From Paenibacillus sacheonensis (lineage in GTDB: Bacteria; Bacillota; Bacilli; Paenibacillales; Paenibacillaceae): a stretch of 64,000 bases of DNA. Below the pieces are notes generated by a model, which saw only the letters and a list, made by a program, of their open reading frames with translations, made no database searches and was not told the origin of the DNA. The DNA is taken from assembly GCF_009909195.1 (NCBI RefSeq), contig NZ_JAAAMU010000016.1, forward strand, positions 87,493-151,492. The letters run 5' to 3'. The position numbers and the translations under genes were made by a program. Shown here piece by piece: positions 51,638 to 60,972 of this stretch (position 1 is the first letter of the stretch; the number at the start of each line of letters is the position of its first letter).

Positions 51638-51665
51638 TTGTAACAAACGTGGAATCGTTTACAAT
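51638..51665 (+). promoter_or_regulatory. Promoter of second YesN/YesM locus
   Basis: TTGTAA and TACAAT with a 16-base spacer, 40 bases before the response-regulator start. The same hexamers occur at the peptide importer promoter. Confidence 0.6.
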
Positions 51666-51704
51666 TAGACATTATTCGACAAAATTTGAGGGTGATCCAT
51701 TGCG

Positions 51705-53240
51705 ATGAACGTGTTTATCTTGGATGACGACGAGAACATCGTCTTGGCGCTGTACAAAATGATCGAGCGCAGCGGGCTGCCGCTCGAGAAAACGATCGAT
51801 TCGTGCTCGCCGGCCGACGCGCTGGAATTCGTGACCGAGCGACGTCCGGACATTATCCTTACCGACATTCGCATGCCCGGCATGACCGGCCTCGCGTTCA
51901 TCGAAGAATTGAAACGGCGCGGCTGCCGCAGCAAGGTGCTGTTCATGAGCGGCTATAAGGATTTCGAATACGCGAGCGAAGCGATTCGTCTCGGCGCGCA
52001 GGATTATTTGGTGAAACCGTTCAACGAACAGCGGTTGACGTCCGCGCTGGCTTCGGTCATGGAGGTCATCGCGCAAGAGCGCCGGCAAGCCTACGAGCGG
52101 GAGACGCTGCTCAAGAAGAGCATGTACCACAGTTTGACGACCGGGTATCAGTGGGAGCTGGCAAGCGGGTCCGTTTCCGGTCAATCGGAAGAAGCCGATT
52201 CCGGTCTTGTCTATTACGTGCTCGCTATCGATTTGTCGCTGCCTTCCGAGCTTACGCCCGATGAACGAAGCGCATTCGAAGCGAAACTGCGCGCGTGGGA
52301 GAAGCGGCCGGCCTTAGCGAAGTTCGGCGCGTTGCTGGTGTACGATGACGTCAGCCGTCTCGCGCTCGTGTATACGGACGCATGCAATGGAACCGCCGGG
52401 CGCGAGACAGAAGCGAGGTGGAATACCATCCGCCGGGAGATCGAAGAAGGGCTGGAGGTCGTCGCCAACGTCGGCGTGAGTTCCCCGCTCGGTTCTTCCG
52501 CCGAGCTTCCAAGAGGCTACGAGGAAGCGAGGAAGGCATCGCAGCGGATGTATTTCGCGGGCGAGGCGGCGATCTACGTGCACGCCGAGGGCGCGGGCGA
52601 AGACGAGCTTCCGGCCGATCCGTTCGAGTCGTCCAAACTGACGGAGGCGTTGATGCTGGGTAAGCAGGCCGAGGCCAGAATGCTGCTCGCGCGCGGATTC
52701 GAGCGCTTCCGGGCATCGGGGCAAGGCGATAGGGAAGCCGTGGTTCGCGCTTGCCGCCAATTGCTCGCCCGCGTGCAGGGACAAGCGCCGCGCAGGGGCG
52801 ATGCGGAGACGCCGGAGAAGTTCGAGACGGCAGCCGAGCTGCAAGCATGGATGGCGGTGAAGCTCGAGGAAGCGGCCGTTACCGCCAAGGATGCCGCCGC
52901 GTCGCCCGACGATCTGACGATTGCCAAGATCAAGCAATACTGCCAGGCACATATCGGAGAAGACATTACGCTGCAGCATGTCGCCGAATTCGCCGGGTAC
53001 AACAAAGCGTATTTCTCCTCGTACTTCAAGAAGAAGACGGGTGCGTCGTTCTGGGATTACTTGACTGGCTTGCGCGTGGAGAAAGCGAAGGAAATGCTGG
53101 AGAAGACGACGTTGAACGCGTACGAGATCGGACAGGCGATCGGCTACCACAACCCGAGCCATTTCGGAAAAATGTTCAAGCAAACGGTCGGCTGCACGCC
53201 GGCGGAATATAAAGCGGCGATAGCGGGGTTTGCGCAATGA
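51705..53240 (+). CDS. YesN-type response regulator with AraC DNA-binding domain
   Basis: 511 residues. Receiver domain 1-120 (ILDDDENIV, IILTDIRMPGMTG phospho-Asp, DYLVKPF Lys). Middle region of about 270 residues without clear motif. AraC domain about 405-505 (IAKIKQYCQAHIGEDITLQHVAEFAGYNKAYFSSYFKKKTGASFWDYLTGLRVEKAKEML, YEIGQAIGYHNPSHFGKMFKQTVGCTPAEYK). Overlaps the kinase gene by four bases. Expected to activate the importer and glycosidases at 55273-63687. Confidence 0.94.
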   Translation: MNVFILDDDENIVLALYKMIERSGLPLEKTIDSCSPADALEFVTERRPDIILTDIRMPGMTGLAFIEELKRRGCRSKVLFMSGYKDFEYASEAIRLGAQDYLVKPFNEQRLTSALASVMEVIAQERRQAYERETLLKKSMYHSLTTGYQWELASGSVSGQSEEADSGLVYYVLAIDLSLPSELTPDERSAFEAKLRAWEKRPALAKFGALLVYDDVSRLALVYTDACNGTAGRETEARWNTIRREIEEGLEVVANVGVSSPLGSSAELPRGYEEARKASQRMYFAGEAAIYVHAEGAGEDELPADPFESSKLTEALMLGKQAEARMLLARGFERFRASGQGDREAVVRACRQLLARVQGQAPRRGDAETPEKFETAAELQAWMAVKLEEAAVTAKDAAASPDDLTIAKIKQYCQAHIGEDITLQHVAEFAGYNKAYFSSYFKKKTGASFWDYLTGLRVEKAKEMLEKTTLNAYEIGQAIGYHNPSHFGKMFKQTVGCTPAEYKAAIAGFAQ

Positions 53241-55138
53241 GGCGCGTCCTGGATCGCATTCGGACGGGTTACCGGGACTTGCTGCTGAAGCGCAAGATCG
53301 CGCTCGCTTTTTCCCTGATGGCCGTCTTCCTGCTCGTCGTCCAAGGAACCGTCATCTACAACATCTCCGAACGCGTGATCCGCAACGAAATGGAGAGCGC
53401 CGCCAAGCAGACGATTGCGCAGTCGAGCTTGAACATCGACTCCTATTTTCAAGAAATCAAGACGATCATCCAATTGACGGCGAACAACCGCACGTTGATC
53501 GACTCGGTGGAGCATTACGATTCCAGTTACTACGACCAAATCCGCTATAACGAGAATTTGCAAAATATCCTCATTCAATATACGTACATGATTCCCTACG
53601 TGGACAACATTCTCGTGATCAGGCAAGGACGCGCCATCTATGATAAGAACAGCTCCTCCCGCAAGGATTACGATTTCGATGACAAGGCGTGGTTCGCGGA
53701 AGGCGTTAGCCCGCTCGTCAAAGCGTCGTTCGTCGGGCCCCACCGGAACGACTATTATTACGACGGCATGACGACGAACGTCGTCTCGGTCATCATCCCC
53801 GTTCGCGACCCTCAGAAGCAAGGCGAACCCGAAGGGGAGATCATGATCGATATCGATTTGCGGAAAATCACGAACCTGTTCGGGCGGATCGGGCTCGGCG
53901 ACGACCAGGACATCTCCATCGTCGACAAGGGCGGCCGCATTATCGCCAATCGCGACGAGCGGTCGATCGGCGGCCAATACGCAGCCGAACAGTTGTCCCG
54001 TCTCGGGGCGAGCGAGAACGGGACGTATACGGTCAAGGGCGGCGGGGTATCTTCGCTCGTCGTCTATTCGACGTCCGCGGTGACGGGGTGGAAGACCGTC
54101 ATTTCGACCAAGATGACGAAGATCGCGCAAGTGGCGGGCGACGTTCGCTTCACGGCGCTGCTCACGATCGCGGCGGCGATTCTGCTCGCGGCCGCGATCT
54201 CGGTGTTCGTCTCGTCGCAGATCACCAAGGGGCTGATTCGGCTGAAGAAGCGAATGGATGCGCTCAGCCGGGGCAACGAATCCGCTCTCGCGCCGGCGGA
54301 GGGGAACGACGAGGTCGGCATGCTCGGCAGGCACTTCGATCGCATGGCTCAGCAACTGAATCAATTAATCAACGAGAATTACATCGCGAAGATCAAGCAG
54401 CAGGAAGCGGAACTGTCCGCCCTTCAGGCGAAAATCAACCCGCATTTCCTGAACAATACGCTGCAGTCGCTGCATGCGATGGCGGTACTCGACCGCACGA
54501 GAGAGCTCGAAACGACGATCGAGAGCCTCGGCAGGCTGTTCGATTACGTGCTTTACGATAGCGGAGATATCGTTCGCGTGGACGACGAGCTGCAATATCT
54601 CGCGTCTTATCTGCAGATTCAGCAGAGCCGCAACGCGAAGCGGTTCGACTACGCGATCGAGGCCGAGGCGAGCGTGCGTCGGACGCCCGTCCCCAAGCTG
54701 CTCGTGCAGCCGCTCGTCGAAAATGCCTTGATTCACGGGTTGGACGCGTTGCGCACGGGCGGTTATATCCGCGTGGAGGTCGAATTAGAGGCCGGAGCGG
54801 GGATCGAGCCCGAAACCGCAGCCGAAACCGGCACCGCAGCCGAAACCAGAACGCCAGCCGGGGCTCGGACCGGTGCAGCGGCAGACGAAGAAAGAATCCT
54901 CATACGCGTATCGGACAACGGCGAGGGGATGTCCGAGGAACGGTTGGCGTGGGTGACGGCGATGCTCGAGGGCGAGATGCCTGCGGCGAAGAGCATCGGG
55001 CTTCGTAACGTCCGCGACCGGCTGCAGCTGCTGCACGGCGATCGTGCCTTCCTGCGCATCGAATCGCGTCCCGGCGAGGGGACGGTCCTGACGATCGGCT
55101 TTCCGATTCCCGCCGGGAGCGGGAACGCGAATACCTGA
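53237..55138 (+). CDS. YesM-type sensor histidine kinase with extracellular Cache domain
   Basis: 633 residues: membrane segment about 20-43, dCache-like sensing domain (45-300; DYDFDDKAWFAEG and VVSVIIPVRDPQ...GEIMIDIDLRKI), second membrane segment (about 307-328), HAMP, His-kinase motif KINPHFLNNTLQSLHAM and ATPase N-box LLVQPLVENALIHGLDALR. Between the N-box and the G1 box (SDNGEGM) there is an unusual Ala/Glu/Thr-rich stretch of about 30 residues with repeated ETAAET/ETGTAAET phrases. Translational coupling by ATGA to the response regulator. Confidence 0.94.
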   Translation: MRRVLDRIRTGYRDLLLKRKIALAFSLMAVFLLVVQGTVIYNISERVIRNEMESAAKQTIAQSSLNIDSYFQEIKTIIQLTANNRTLIDSVEHYDSSYYDQIRYNENLQNILIQYTYMIPYVDNILVIRQGRAIYDKNSSSRKDYDFDDKAWFAEGVSPLVKASFVGPHRNDYYYDGMTTNVVSVIIPVRDPQKQGEPEGEIMIDIDLRKITNLFGRIGLGDDQDISIVDKGGRIIANRDERSIGGQYAAEQLSRLGASENGTYTVKGGGVSSLVVYSTSAVTGWKTVISTKMTKIAQVAGDVRFTALLTIAAAILLAAAISVFVSSQITKGLIRLKKRMDALSRGNESALAPAEGNDEVGMLGRHFDRMAQQLNQLINENYIAKIKQQEAELSALQAKINPHFLNNTLQSLHAMAVLDRTRELETTIESLGRLFDYVLYDSGDIVRVDDELQYLASYLQIQQSRNAKRFDYAIEAEASVRRTPVPKLLVQPLVENALIHGLDALRTGGYIRVEVELEAGAGIEPETAAETGTAAETRTPAGARTGAAADEERILIRVSDNGEGMSEERLAWVTAMLEGEMPAAKSIGLRNVRDRLQLLHGDRAFLRIESRPGEGTVLTIGFPIPAGSGNANT

Positions 55139-55272
55139 ATATTTGAACATCGATCCAAACGTTTCGAGATTATCAACCCCGTCCGGCGGAGGTATGATGA
55201 AAGCATTAGAAGGCGGCGCAAGAAGAGCTCCTTGGCCGTCCCTCTAAACAGATTCCAGAGGGGGAACTTGCA

Positions 55273-56574
55273 ATGAACAGAAAAACGGCTGCGGCCATGT
55301 CCGGCATTCTCGCGCTTTCGCTTGTCCTTGCCGCTTGCGGAAAGAGCGACAACGGGAATACGGCGGCCGGCAACAACGCGGCGAATACGAACGCGAATTC
55401 TGAAAGCGCTAGCAACGAACCGAAAGAAAAAGTACCGGTTACGATGGTCGTTCAATATAACCCGAACCTGTTCGCCGACTTGGAGAAGTCGTTCGAGGCG
55501 AAGAACCCCGATATCGACCTGCAGCTCGTGTTTATGGATAACGCGCAAGCGAACAAGGTGCTGAACTCGCAATTCGCCGCAGGCGAAGGCCCGGATATCG
55601 CGCCGATGAACGTCGACTTCTTTAAGAACGGCTACGCGTATAAACTGAACGACCAACCGTTCATCGACCGTCTCAGCGACGGCGCGAAGCTGGCGACGAC
55701 GCAGGCCGACGGCTCGATCTTCTCCGTGCCGTTCGAAACATGGTTCCAAGGCATCATGTACAACAAGAAGATTTTCGCCGACAATGGCATCGAAATTCCG
55801 AAAACATGGGACGAGTTCCTCGCCGTCTCCGCCAAGCTGAAGGCTGCCGGCATCAAGCCGCTCGGCGTGGGGGACAAGGACGGCGACGTTATCGGCAAGA
55901 TGGCGCTCGGGGTCGTGCTCTCCACCGGCGCGATTATCGAGCCGGACGTCGAAGCGGGCAAGAAGACGTATTCCGCGAGCTGGAAGACCGGACTGGACAA
56001 GTTCTACGAAGCCGTGAAACAAGGCATCATCGGCACGGACGCGTTCGGCATGTCGGTCGACGATATGGTCAACGAGTTCCTGAACGGCAAGAGCGCCATG
56101 ATCAGCATGGGCAGCTGGCAAGTTGCCGATATGCACAAGAAAGCGCCCGACTTCGACTTCAACATCTTCCCGTACCCTTCGGCGGCCGAAGGCCAAGAGC
56201 AGTGGGCAATCGGCGGCGTAGCGGGCGGCGGAGGCGTGAACGCGCACTCCAAGCATATCGACGAAGCGCTTCGTGTGCTCGATTACATCGCAAGCCCCGA
56301 AGGCGACGCGCAGTGGATCGCGGTTACGCACGGCGGACCGGTAATCAAAGGCACTGCGGGAGGACTCGATCCGTCCCTGTCCGGACTGCAAGATACGCTC
56401 GGTGCCGGCAGAACGTACTCCCCGTGGGAAGGCTTCAAGAAAATCAACGGTGAGAACTTCGTCAGAAATTGGTTCAAAACGAGCCAAGAAATCGTCGCGG
56501 GCAGGAAAACGGTCGATCAAGGTTTGAAAGTCATCGACGATTACGTCGCCGAGCAATTAAAAGACCTGCAATAA
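55273..56574 (+). CDS. Extracellular sugar-binding lipoprotein (CUT1)
   Basis: 433 residues with lipobox LAAC, an Asn/Ala-rich linker and a family-1 solute-binding domain (VTMVVQYNPNLFADLEKSFEAKNPDIDLQLVFMDNAQANKVLNSQFAAGEGPDIAPM; PFETWFQGIMYNKKIFADNGIEIPKTWDEF). Ribosome site AGAGGGGGA. The glycosidases downstream suggest mannose-containing oligosaccharides as cargo. A terminator-like hairpin lies before the permeases. Confidence 0.94.
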   Translation: MNRKTAAAMSGILALSLVLAACGKSDNGNTAAGNNAANTNANSESASNEPKEKVPVTMVVQYNPNLFADLEKSFEAKNPDIDLQLVFMDNAQANKVLNSQFAAGEGPDIAPMNVDFFKNGYAYKLNDQPFIDRLSDGAKLATTQADGSIFSVPFETWFQGIMYNKKIFADNGIEIPKTWDEFLAVSAKLKAAGIKPLGVGDKDGDVIGKMALGVVLSTGAIIEPDVEAGKKTYSASWKTGLDKFYEAVKQGIIGTDAFGMSVDDMVNEFLNGKSAMISMGSWQVADMHKKAPDFDFNIFPYPSAAEGQEQWAIGGVAGGGGVNAHSKHIDEALRVLDYIASPEGDAQWIAVTHGGPVIKGTAGGLDPSLSGLQDTLGAGRTYSPWEGFKKINGENFVRNWFKTSQEIVAGRKTVDQGLKVIDDYVAEQLKDLQ

Positions 56575-56603
56575 CTCGGACTCCCAAGCATTCGGCAGTT
56601 CCA

Positions 56604-56646
56604 GAGGGAGGGCGGTATTGCGATACCGTCCTCCCTTTGCTTTTTA
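56604..56646 (+). terminator. Intercistronic terminator after lipoprotein gene
   Basis: GGGAGGGCGGTA pairs with TACCGTCCTCCC, then TTTGCTTTTT. Partial termination here would keep the binding protein in excess over its permeases. Confidence 0.75.
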
Positions 56647-56730
56647 AGCGCGAGACTTTCTTACGACCATCGCAAACAAGGGCAATCGCGACATAGAGAC
56701 AAGCAAAGACCGGAAGGAGTGGCCGCGGCA

Positions 56731-57627
56731 ATGTTCAAACGAGAAAAAATAAAGGTGACGCTGCAATACGAGCTCTTGCTGCTTCCCGCGCTGATCGGGT
56801 TCGTCATCTTTTTCCTATATCCATCGATTCAGTCTATCTTCTACAGTTTCACCAATTACAGCGTGAACAAGCTGGACTATTCGTTCGTCGGCTTGCGGAA
56901 CTACGTCAACGTCTTCAAGGACGAGCATGTCATCGCTTCGATCAAGAACACGGTCTACTTTGCCGTGTGCTCGACGCTCCTGCAGAACGTGCTCGCCATT
57001 CCGCTCGCCGTCGCGCTGAACGCCAAGCTGAAGACGAAGTTCTTGCTGCGGATGGTCTACTTCATGCCATGGTGCTTCAGCGGGCTGATCATCGGCTTCC
57101 TGTGGTCGTTCATACTGTCCTCGAGCGACGACGGCTTGCTGAATCATCTGATCCATCAGCTTGGCATCGGCTTCTTGCCCAACAACTGGCTAGGCGATCC
57201 GAGTCTCGCGATGAAATCGGTCATCTTCGTGGCCGTCTGGCAGACGACGGGATGGGCGATGATTATCTACTTGGCCAACTTGCAGAGCATTCCCGCCGAG
57301 CTGTACGAATCCGTCAAGATCGACGGCGCCGGCAAGTTTCAGGCGTTCTGGCACATTACGTTTAAATTCCTTGCCCCGGCCATGACGATCAACGTTTTGC
57401 TGTCGACGATCGGCGGCTTCAAGGTATACGACCAAATTCTCGCGCTGACGAACGGCGGTCCTGGCTACGCTACGGAATCGATCACGTTCTCCATCATGAA
57501 CTACGGCTTCTCGGAGAACAAGTACGCATACGCCTCCGCCCTGTCTGTCGTCATGCTCGTCGTCATCCTGCTCATTTCGCTCGTCCAGCTTCGTTTCTTT
57601 TCCAAGAGGGAGGATAACATCGCATGA
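56731..57627 (+). CDS. Sugar ABC transporter permease (MalF-like, CUT1)
   Basis: 298 residues, six membrane segments, EAA loop YESVKIDGAGKFQAFWHITFKFLAPAMTINVL. ATG 56731 follows AAGGAG by 11 bases; a GTG at 56719 overlaps the ribosome site. Overlaps the next permease by four bases. Confidence 0.93.
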   Translation: MFKREKIKVTLQYELLLLPALIGFVIFFLYPSIQSIFYSFTNYSVNKLDYSFVGLRNYVNVFKDEHVIASIKNTVYFAVCSTLLQNVLAIPLAVALNAKLKTKFLLRMVYFMPWCFSGLIIGFLWSFILSSSDDGLLNHLIHQLGIGFLPNNWLGDPSLAMKSVIFVAVWQTTGWAMIIYLANLQSIPAELYESVKIDGAGKFQAFWHITFKFLAPAMTINVLLSTIGGFKVYDQILALTNGGPGYATESITFSIMNYGFSENKYAYASALSVVMLVVILLISLVQLRFFSKREDNIA

Positions 57628-58469
57628 GAAGAACATCGTCGAAGTCGTCCCGCGGAGGAACGATCCTGCTCGAATTGGGACTATGGGTTGCGGCGCTTAT
57701 CGTCCTCATTCCGTTTTATTACTTGATCATTAACACGCTGAAGCCGCCTGCGGACGTCGTCGCCCGGCCGATGAGCTTCGATCTGAAGAGCTTGTCTTTC
57801 GGCGCGTATACCAAGGCGTTTCACGATATGAAATACGGGCATGTATTTTTGAACAACCTGATCACGACGGCCGGCGCGGTCATCCTGATCGTGCTCATCG
57901 GATCTTCGGCAGCCTACACGCTCGTTCGCCGAAACACGAAGTTTCATAGGCTCGTCTACTATCTCTTCATCTCGTCGATCATCGTGCCTTTTCAAATGGC
58001 GATCGTCCCGTTGTTCAAGATTTTCGTGAAAATGCACCTCATGAATACGCTGCTCGGCGTCATTCTCGTCTTCGTCTTCACCAACATCGCGTTCGTGGTG
58101 TTCCTGTACTATAGCTTCATCCGCACGATTCCCTATCAACTTGAGGAAGCGGCCAAGATCGACGGGGCGTCCGTGTTCCGGACGTTCGTCAGCATCTGCT
58201 TCCCGCTGCTTTGGCCGGTGACGGGCACGGTCATCATCATTCAATCCGTCGCCTTCTGGAACGATTTCTTCGTGCAAATCCTGTTTATCGTATCGCCGAA
58301 GTACTTCACGATCACCCGCATGATCTATGCGAACGTCGGCATCTTCTCTACCGACTGGAGCGCGCTGCTGCCAATGTTCGTGCTCGGCATGCTGCCGATC
58401 CTCATCTTCTACGTGTTCATGCAGAAGAGCATCATCAGCGGCATTACGGCGGGTTCGGTCAAAGGCTAA
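57624..58469 (+). CDS. Sugar ABC transporter permease (MalG-like, CUT1)
   Basis: 281 residues, six membrane segments, EAA loop LEEAAKIDGASVFRTFVSICFPLLWPVTGTV, C-terminal MQKSIISGITAGSVKG as usual in MalG-type subunits. Translationally coupled (ATGA) to the preceding permease. The secreted GH99-like gene follows 64 bases later, so the importer and enzymes form one operon. Confidence 0.93.
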   Translation: MRRTSSKSSRGGTILLELGLWVAALIVLIPFYYLIINTLKPPADVVARPMSFDLKSLSFGAYTKAFHDMKYGHVFLNNLITTAGAVILIVLIGSSAAYTLVRRNTKFHRLVYYLFISSIIVPFQMAIVPLFKIFVKMHLMNTLLGVILVFVFTNIAFVVFLYYSFIRTIPYQLEEAAKIDGASVFRTFVSICFPLLWPVTGTVIIIQSVAFWNDFFVQILFIVSPKYFTITRMIYANVGIFSTDWSALLPMFVLGMLPILIFYVFMQKSIISGITAGSVKG

Positions 58470-58533
58470 CGTCCGAATCGCGCCGTTGCTGCCTGCTTCA
58501 TTTCCTTTCTACATTAGAGGAGGTCATTCTTCC

Positions 58534-60945
58534 ATGTCCAAGTCCCAATCCAGGTCCAGGTCCAAGCAAGCAAAACGCTTCATCTCGTCCGTCGCGGCGC
58601 TGTCCGCATTCGCGCTCGGAACGATTGCAAGCCCGGCATCCGCGGATGCCGCGAAACCGACGGTCGGCATGTGGTACAGCACGTGGTACGCCAAGAAACC
58701 GTCCGTCGCGCCGACATGGAGCACGGGCTTCGGCGCCGGCAGCACGAATCAGCTGCTCGGCGACGTGAACGGCGATGGCAAGGACGACGCGATCGTCTTC
58801 GACGGCGCGACGGGCAAGTGGAGCGCGGCGCTCTCGAACGGCAACGGCTTCGGCGCGCCGACGGTATGGGCGACCGGGCATGGAACGGGCTCGACGAATC
58901 AATTCCTCGCGGACGAGAACGGCGACGGCAAGCTGGACGCCGTCGCGTTCGACGGGGCGACGGGCGCATGGAAAGTCGCGTTATCGAATGGAAACGGTTT
59001 CGGCGCATCCTCCAGCTGGATTACGGGCCATGGCGTAGGATCGGGTAATCAGTTCATGGCTGACGTGAACGGGGACGGCAGGAGCGATTCCGTCGTGTAT
59101 TTCGCCAGCAACGGCACGTGGTACGCGGCGTTATCGACGGGAAGCGCCTTCTCCGCTTACTCGCAGTGGATCGCGGGTCACGGCGTAGGCTCGAGCAATC
59201 AATTCATGGCCGACGTCAACGGCGACGGCAAGCAAGACGCCATCATCTATATCGCCAATTCCGGCAGCTGGTTCGTTGCGCCGTCAACGGGTACGGGCTT
59301 CCAGCCGTACTACGCCTGGGCCTCCGGCCATGGCTACGGCTCCTCGAAGCAGCTGGTGTCGGACGCGAACGGGGACGGGTTCGCCGACGCGTTCGTCTAC
59401 TTCAACTTCGACCAGAACGGGGACGGGTTGAACGGCGACTTGTACGGTTTGACGTATTTAAAATCGTCGAAGAGCCTGGCTACGGGGTCCGTCGTCATGA
59501 ATTCCGGATTCGGCTACAACGCGAGCAAGCTTTTCCAAGGCAATCTCTCAGGTGACGCCTACGGTTGGAAAGCGACGGTAGCGTTCAACAACGCGACGGG
59601 CACGTGGTCGGTCGAGCCTTATCATTACTTCAAGAAGAACCTGCACGACACGTGGGCGGCGTGGAACATGAAATACTTGCCGCTGACGCTGGGTACGTAC
59701 AGGCAATACGACAGCAACGAAGTGCCGGTCATCGACGAGCATATCGCCGCGATGTCCTCGGCGGGCGTCGACTTCCTGCTGCTGGACGAGACGAACGGAC
59801 TTTATGTGGACGACGGCTACATCTACGACCGCGCTGTTACGCTATCGTCCCGGATCAATGCATGGAACAGCACGACGGGCAACCGCAGCCTGAAATACGC
59901 GCTCGCGATCGGCGATCTGCAGTATACGCACGATCCGCAAAGCGTCGAGTTCGAAGCGGGCGAAGCGTGGAAACAATTCGTCAACACGGCGAACGGCGGG
60001 ACGAAGAACTATTACTACCTGAACGGCAAGCCGCTGCTCGTTCTTCACGCGGGAGCGGCGGAGCGCAACGCCTGGTTGAATTGGACCGGCGATAAGACGA
60101 ATTCGAGCAAGTTCACGATCCGGTATTCCGAAGGCGGCACGCCGTCCGGCGATTACGGCTGGTATACGCCGGCATCGGGCACGATCGCGAACGACGAGGT
60201 CATGGTCGTCATGCCGGGCCATAATCCGAACCAAGCGACGTATACGCCGATTTCGCGGGCGAACGGCGATTACTATACCGCGAAAGCTTGGGATCGCGTC
60301 ATGCAGAAGAATCCCAAACCGCAAATCGTCATGGTTAATTCGTATAACGAATACGCGGAAGAAACGGCCGTCGCGGTCACGGACACGTCGCAAGTGACCG
60401 GCCTGACGGAGAAGTGGTTGAACAAGTCCGGCGTCATGGACAACGCGATGTATTGGAACATGACGAAGGAATACATCCGCCGTCTCGGCAATCTGGCGTT
60501 CGGAGCGACGGTAACGGCATCGAGCTCGGGCGAAAGCGGCGATTGGGGACGCAGTCGCCTGAACGACGGGCTGCTTAACTCGGGCAGCGGCTCGGTCGGT
60601 TGGACGAGCGACGCCTCGTTGACCGTGAATCATTCCGAATACGTGAAGCTGGACATGGGGACTTCCCATGCCGTCTCGAGATTGGATCTGTACCCGCGTA
60701 ACGACAGCGGCAACGTTGGTCAGGGCTTCCCGATCGCGTTCAACGTGCAGACGTCGACGGACAACGTCAATTGGACGACAGTGGCTACGGTGTCGAACTA
60801 CGCCTTGCCGGGCAACGCGGTGCAATCGTTCGCGATCGCGCCGATGACGGCAAGGTACGTGAAGGTCACGGGGACGAGCTTGCGCCCGAATGCGGGGGAT
60901 GGCAACAACTACCGCATGCAGCTTGCGGAGATCGAGATCTATTAG
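58534..60945 (+). CDS. Secreted GH99-like (endo-mannosidase type) protein with FG-GAP repeats and CBM32
   Basis: 803 residues. Signal peptide 1-37. Five FG-GAP/VCBS-like repeats of about 46 residues (45-290), each with a DxNGDGxxD calcium loop. Then a barrel domain (about 330-660) resembling GH71/GH99/WbsX-like glycosidases: TWAAWNMKYLPLTLGTYRQYDSNEVPVIDEHIAAMSSAGVDFLLLDETN and NPKPQIVMVNSYNEYAEETAV, the latter like the NEW/NEY-E motif of that clan. The end (665-803) is a discoidin/CBM32 domain. GH99 members are endo-alpha-mannosidases or mannanases; activity here is inferred. Start 58534 after GAGGAGGT. Confidence 0.83.
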   Translation: MSKSQSRSRSKQAKRFISSVAALSAFALGTIASPASADAAKPTVGMWYSTWYAKKPSVAPTWSTGFGAGSTNQLLGDVNGDGKDDAIVFDGATGKWSAALSNGNGFGAPTVWATGHGTGSTNQFLADENGDGKLDAVAFDGATGAWKVALSNGNGFGASSSWITGHGVGSGNQFMADVNGDGRSDSVVYFASNGTWYAALSTGSAFSAYSQWIAGHGVGSSNQFMADVNGDGKQDAIIYIANSGSWFVAPSTGTGFQPYYAWASGHGYGSSKQLVSDANGDGFADAFVYFNFDQNGDGLNGDLYGLTYLKSSKSLATGSVVMNSGFGYNASKLFQGNLSGDAYGWKATVAFNNATGTWSVEPYHYFKKNLHDTWAAWNMKYLPLTLGTYRQYDSNEVPVIDEHIAAMSSAGVDFLLLDETNGLYVDDGYIYDRAVTLSSRINAWNSTTGNRSLKYALAIGDLQYTHDPQSVEFEAGEAWKQFVNTANGGTKNYYYLNGKPLLVLHAGAAERNAWLNWTGDKTNSSKFTIRYSEGGTPSGDYGWYTPASGTIANDEVMVVMPGHNPNQATYTPISRANGDYYTAKAWDRVMQKNPKPQIVMVNSYNEYAEETAVAVTDTSQVTGLTEKWLNKSGVMDNAMYWNMTKEYIRRLGNLAFGATVTASSSGESGDWGRSRLNDGLLNSGSGSVGWTSDASLTVNHSEYVKLDMGTSHAVSRLDLYPRNDSGNVGQGFPIAFNVQTSTDNVNWTTVATVSNYALPGNAVQSFAIAPMTARYVKVTGTSLRPNAGDGNNYRMQLAEIEIY

Positions 60946-60972
60946 AGACTGGACGAGAGGGCGGGATAAAAG

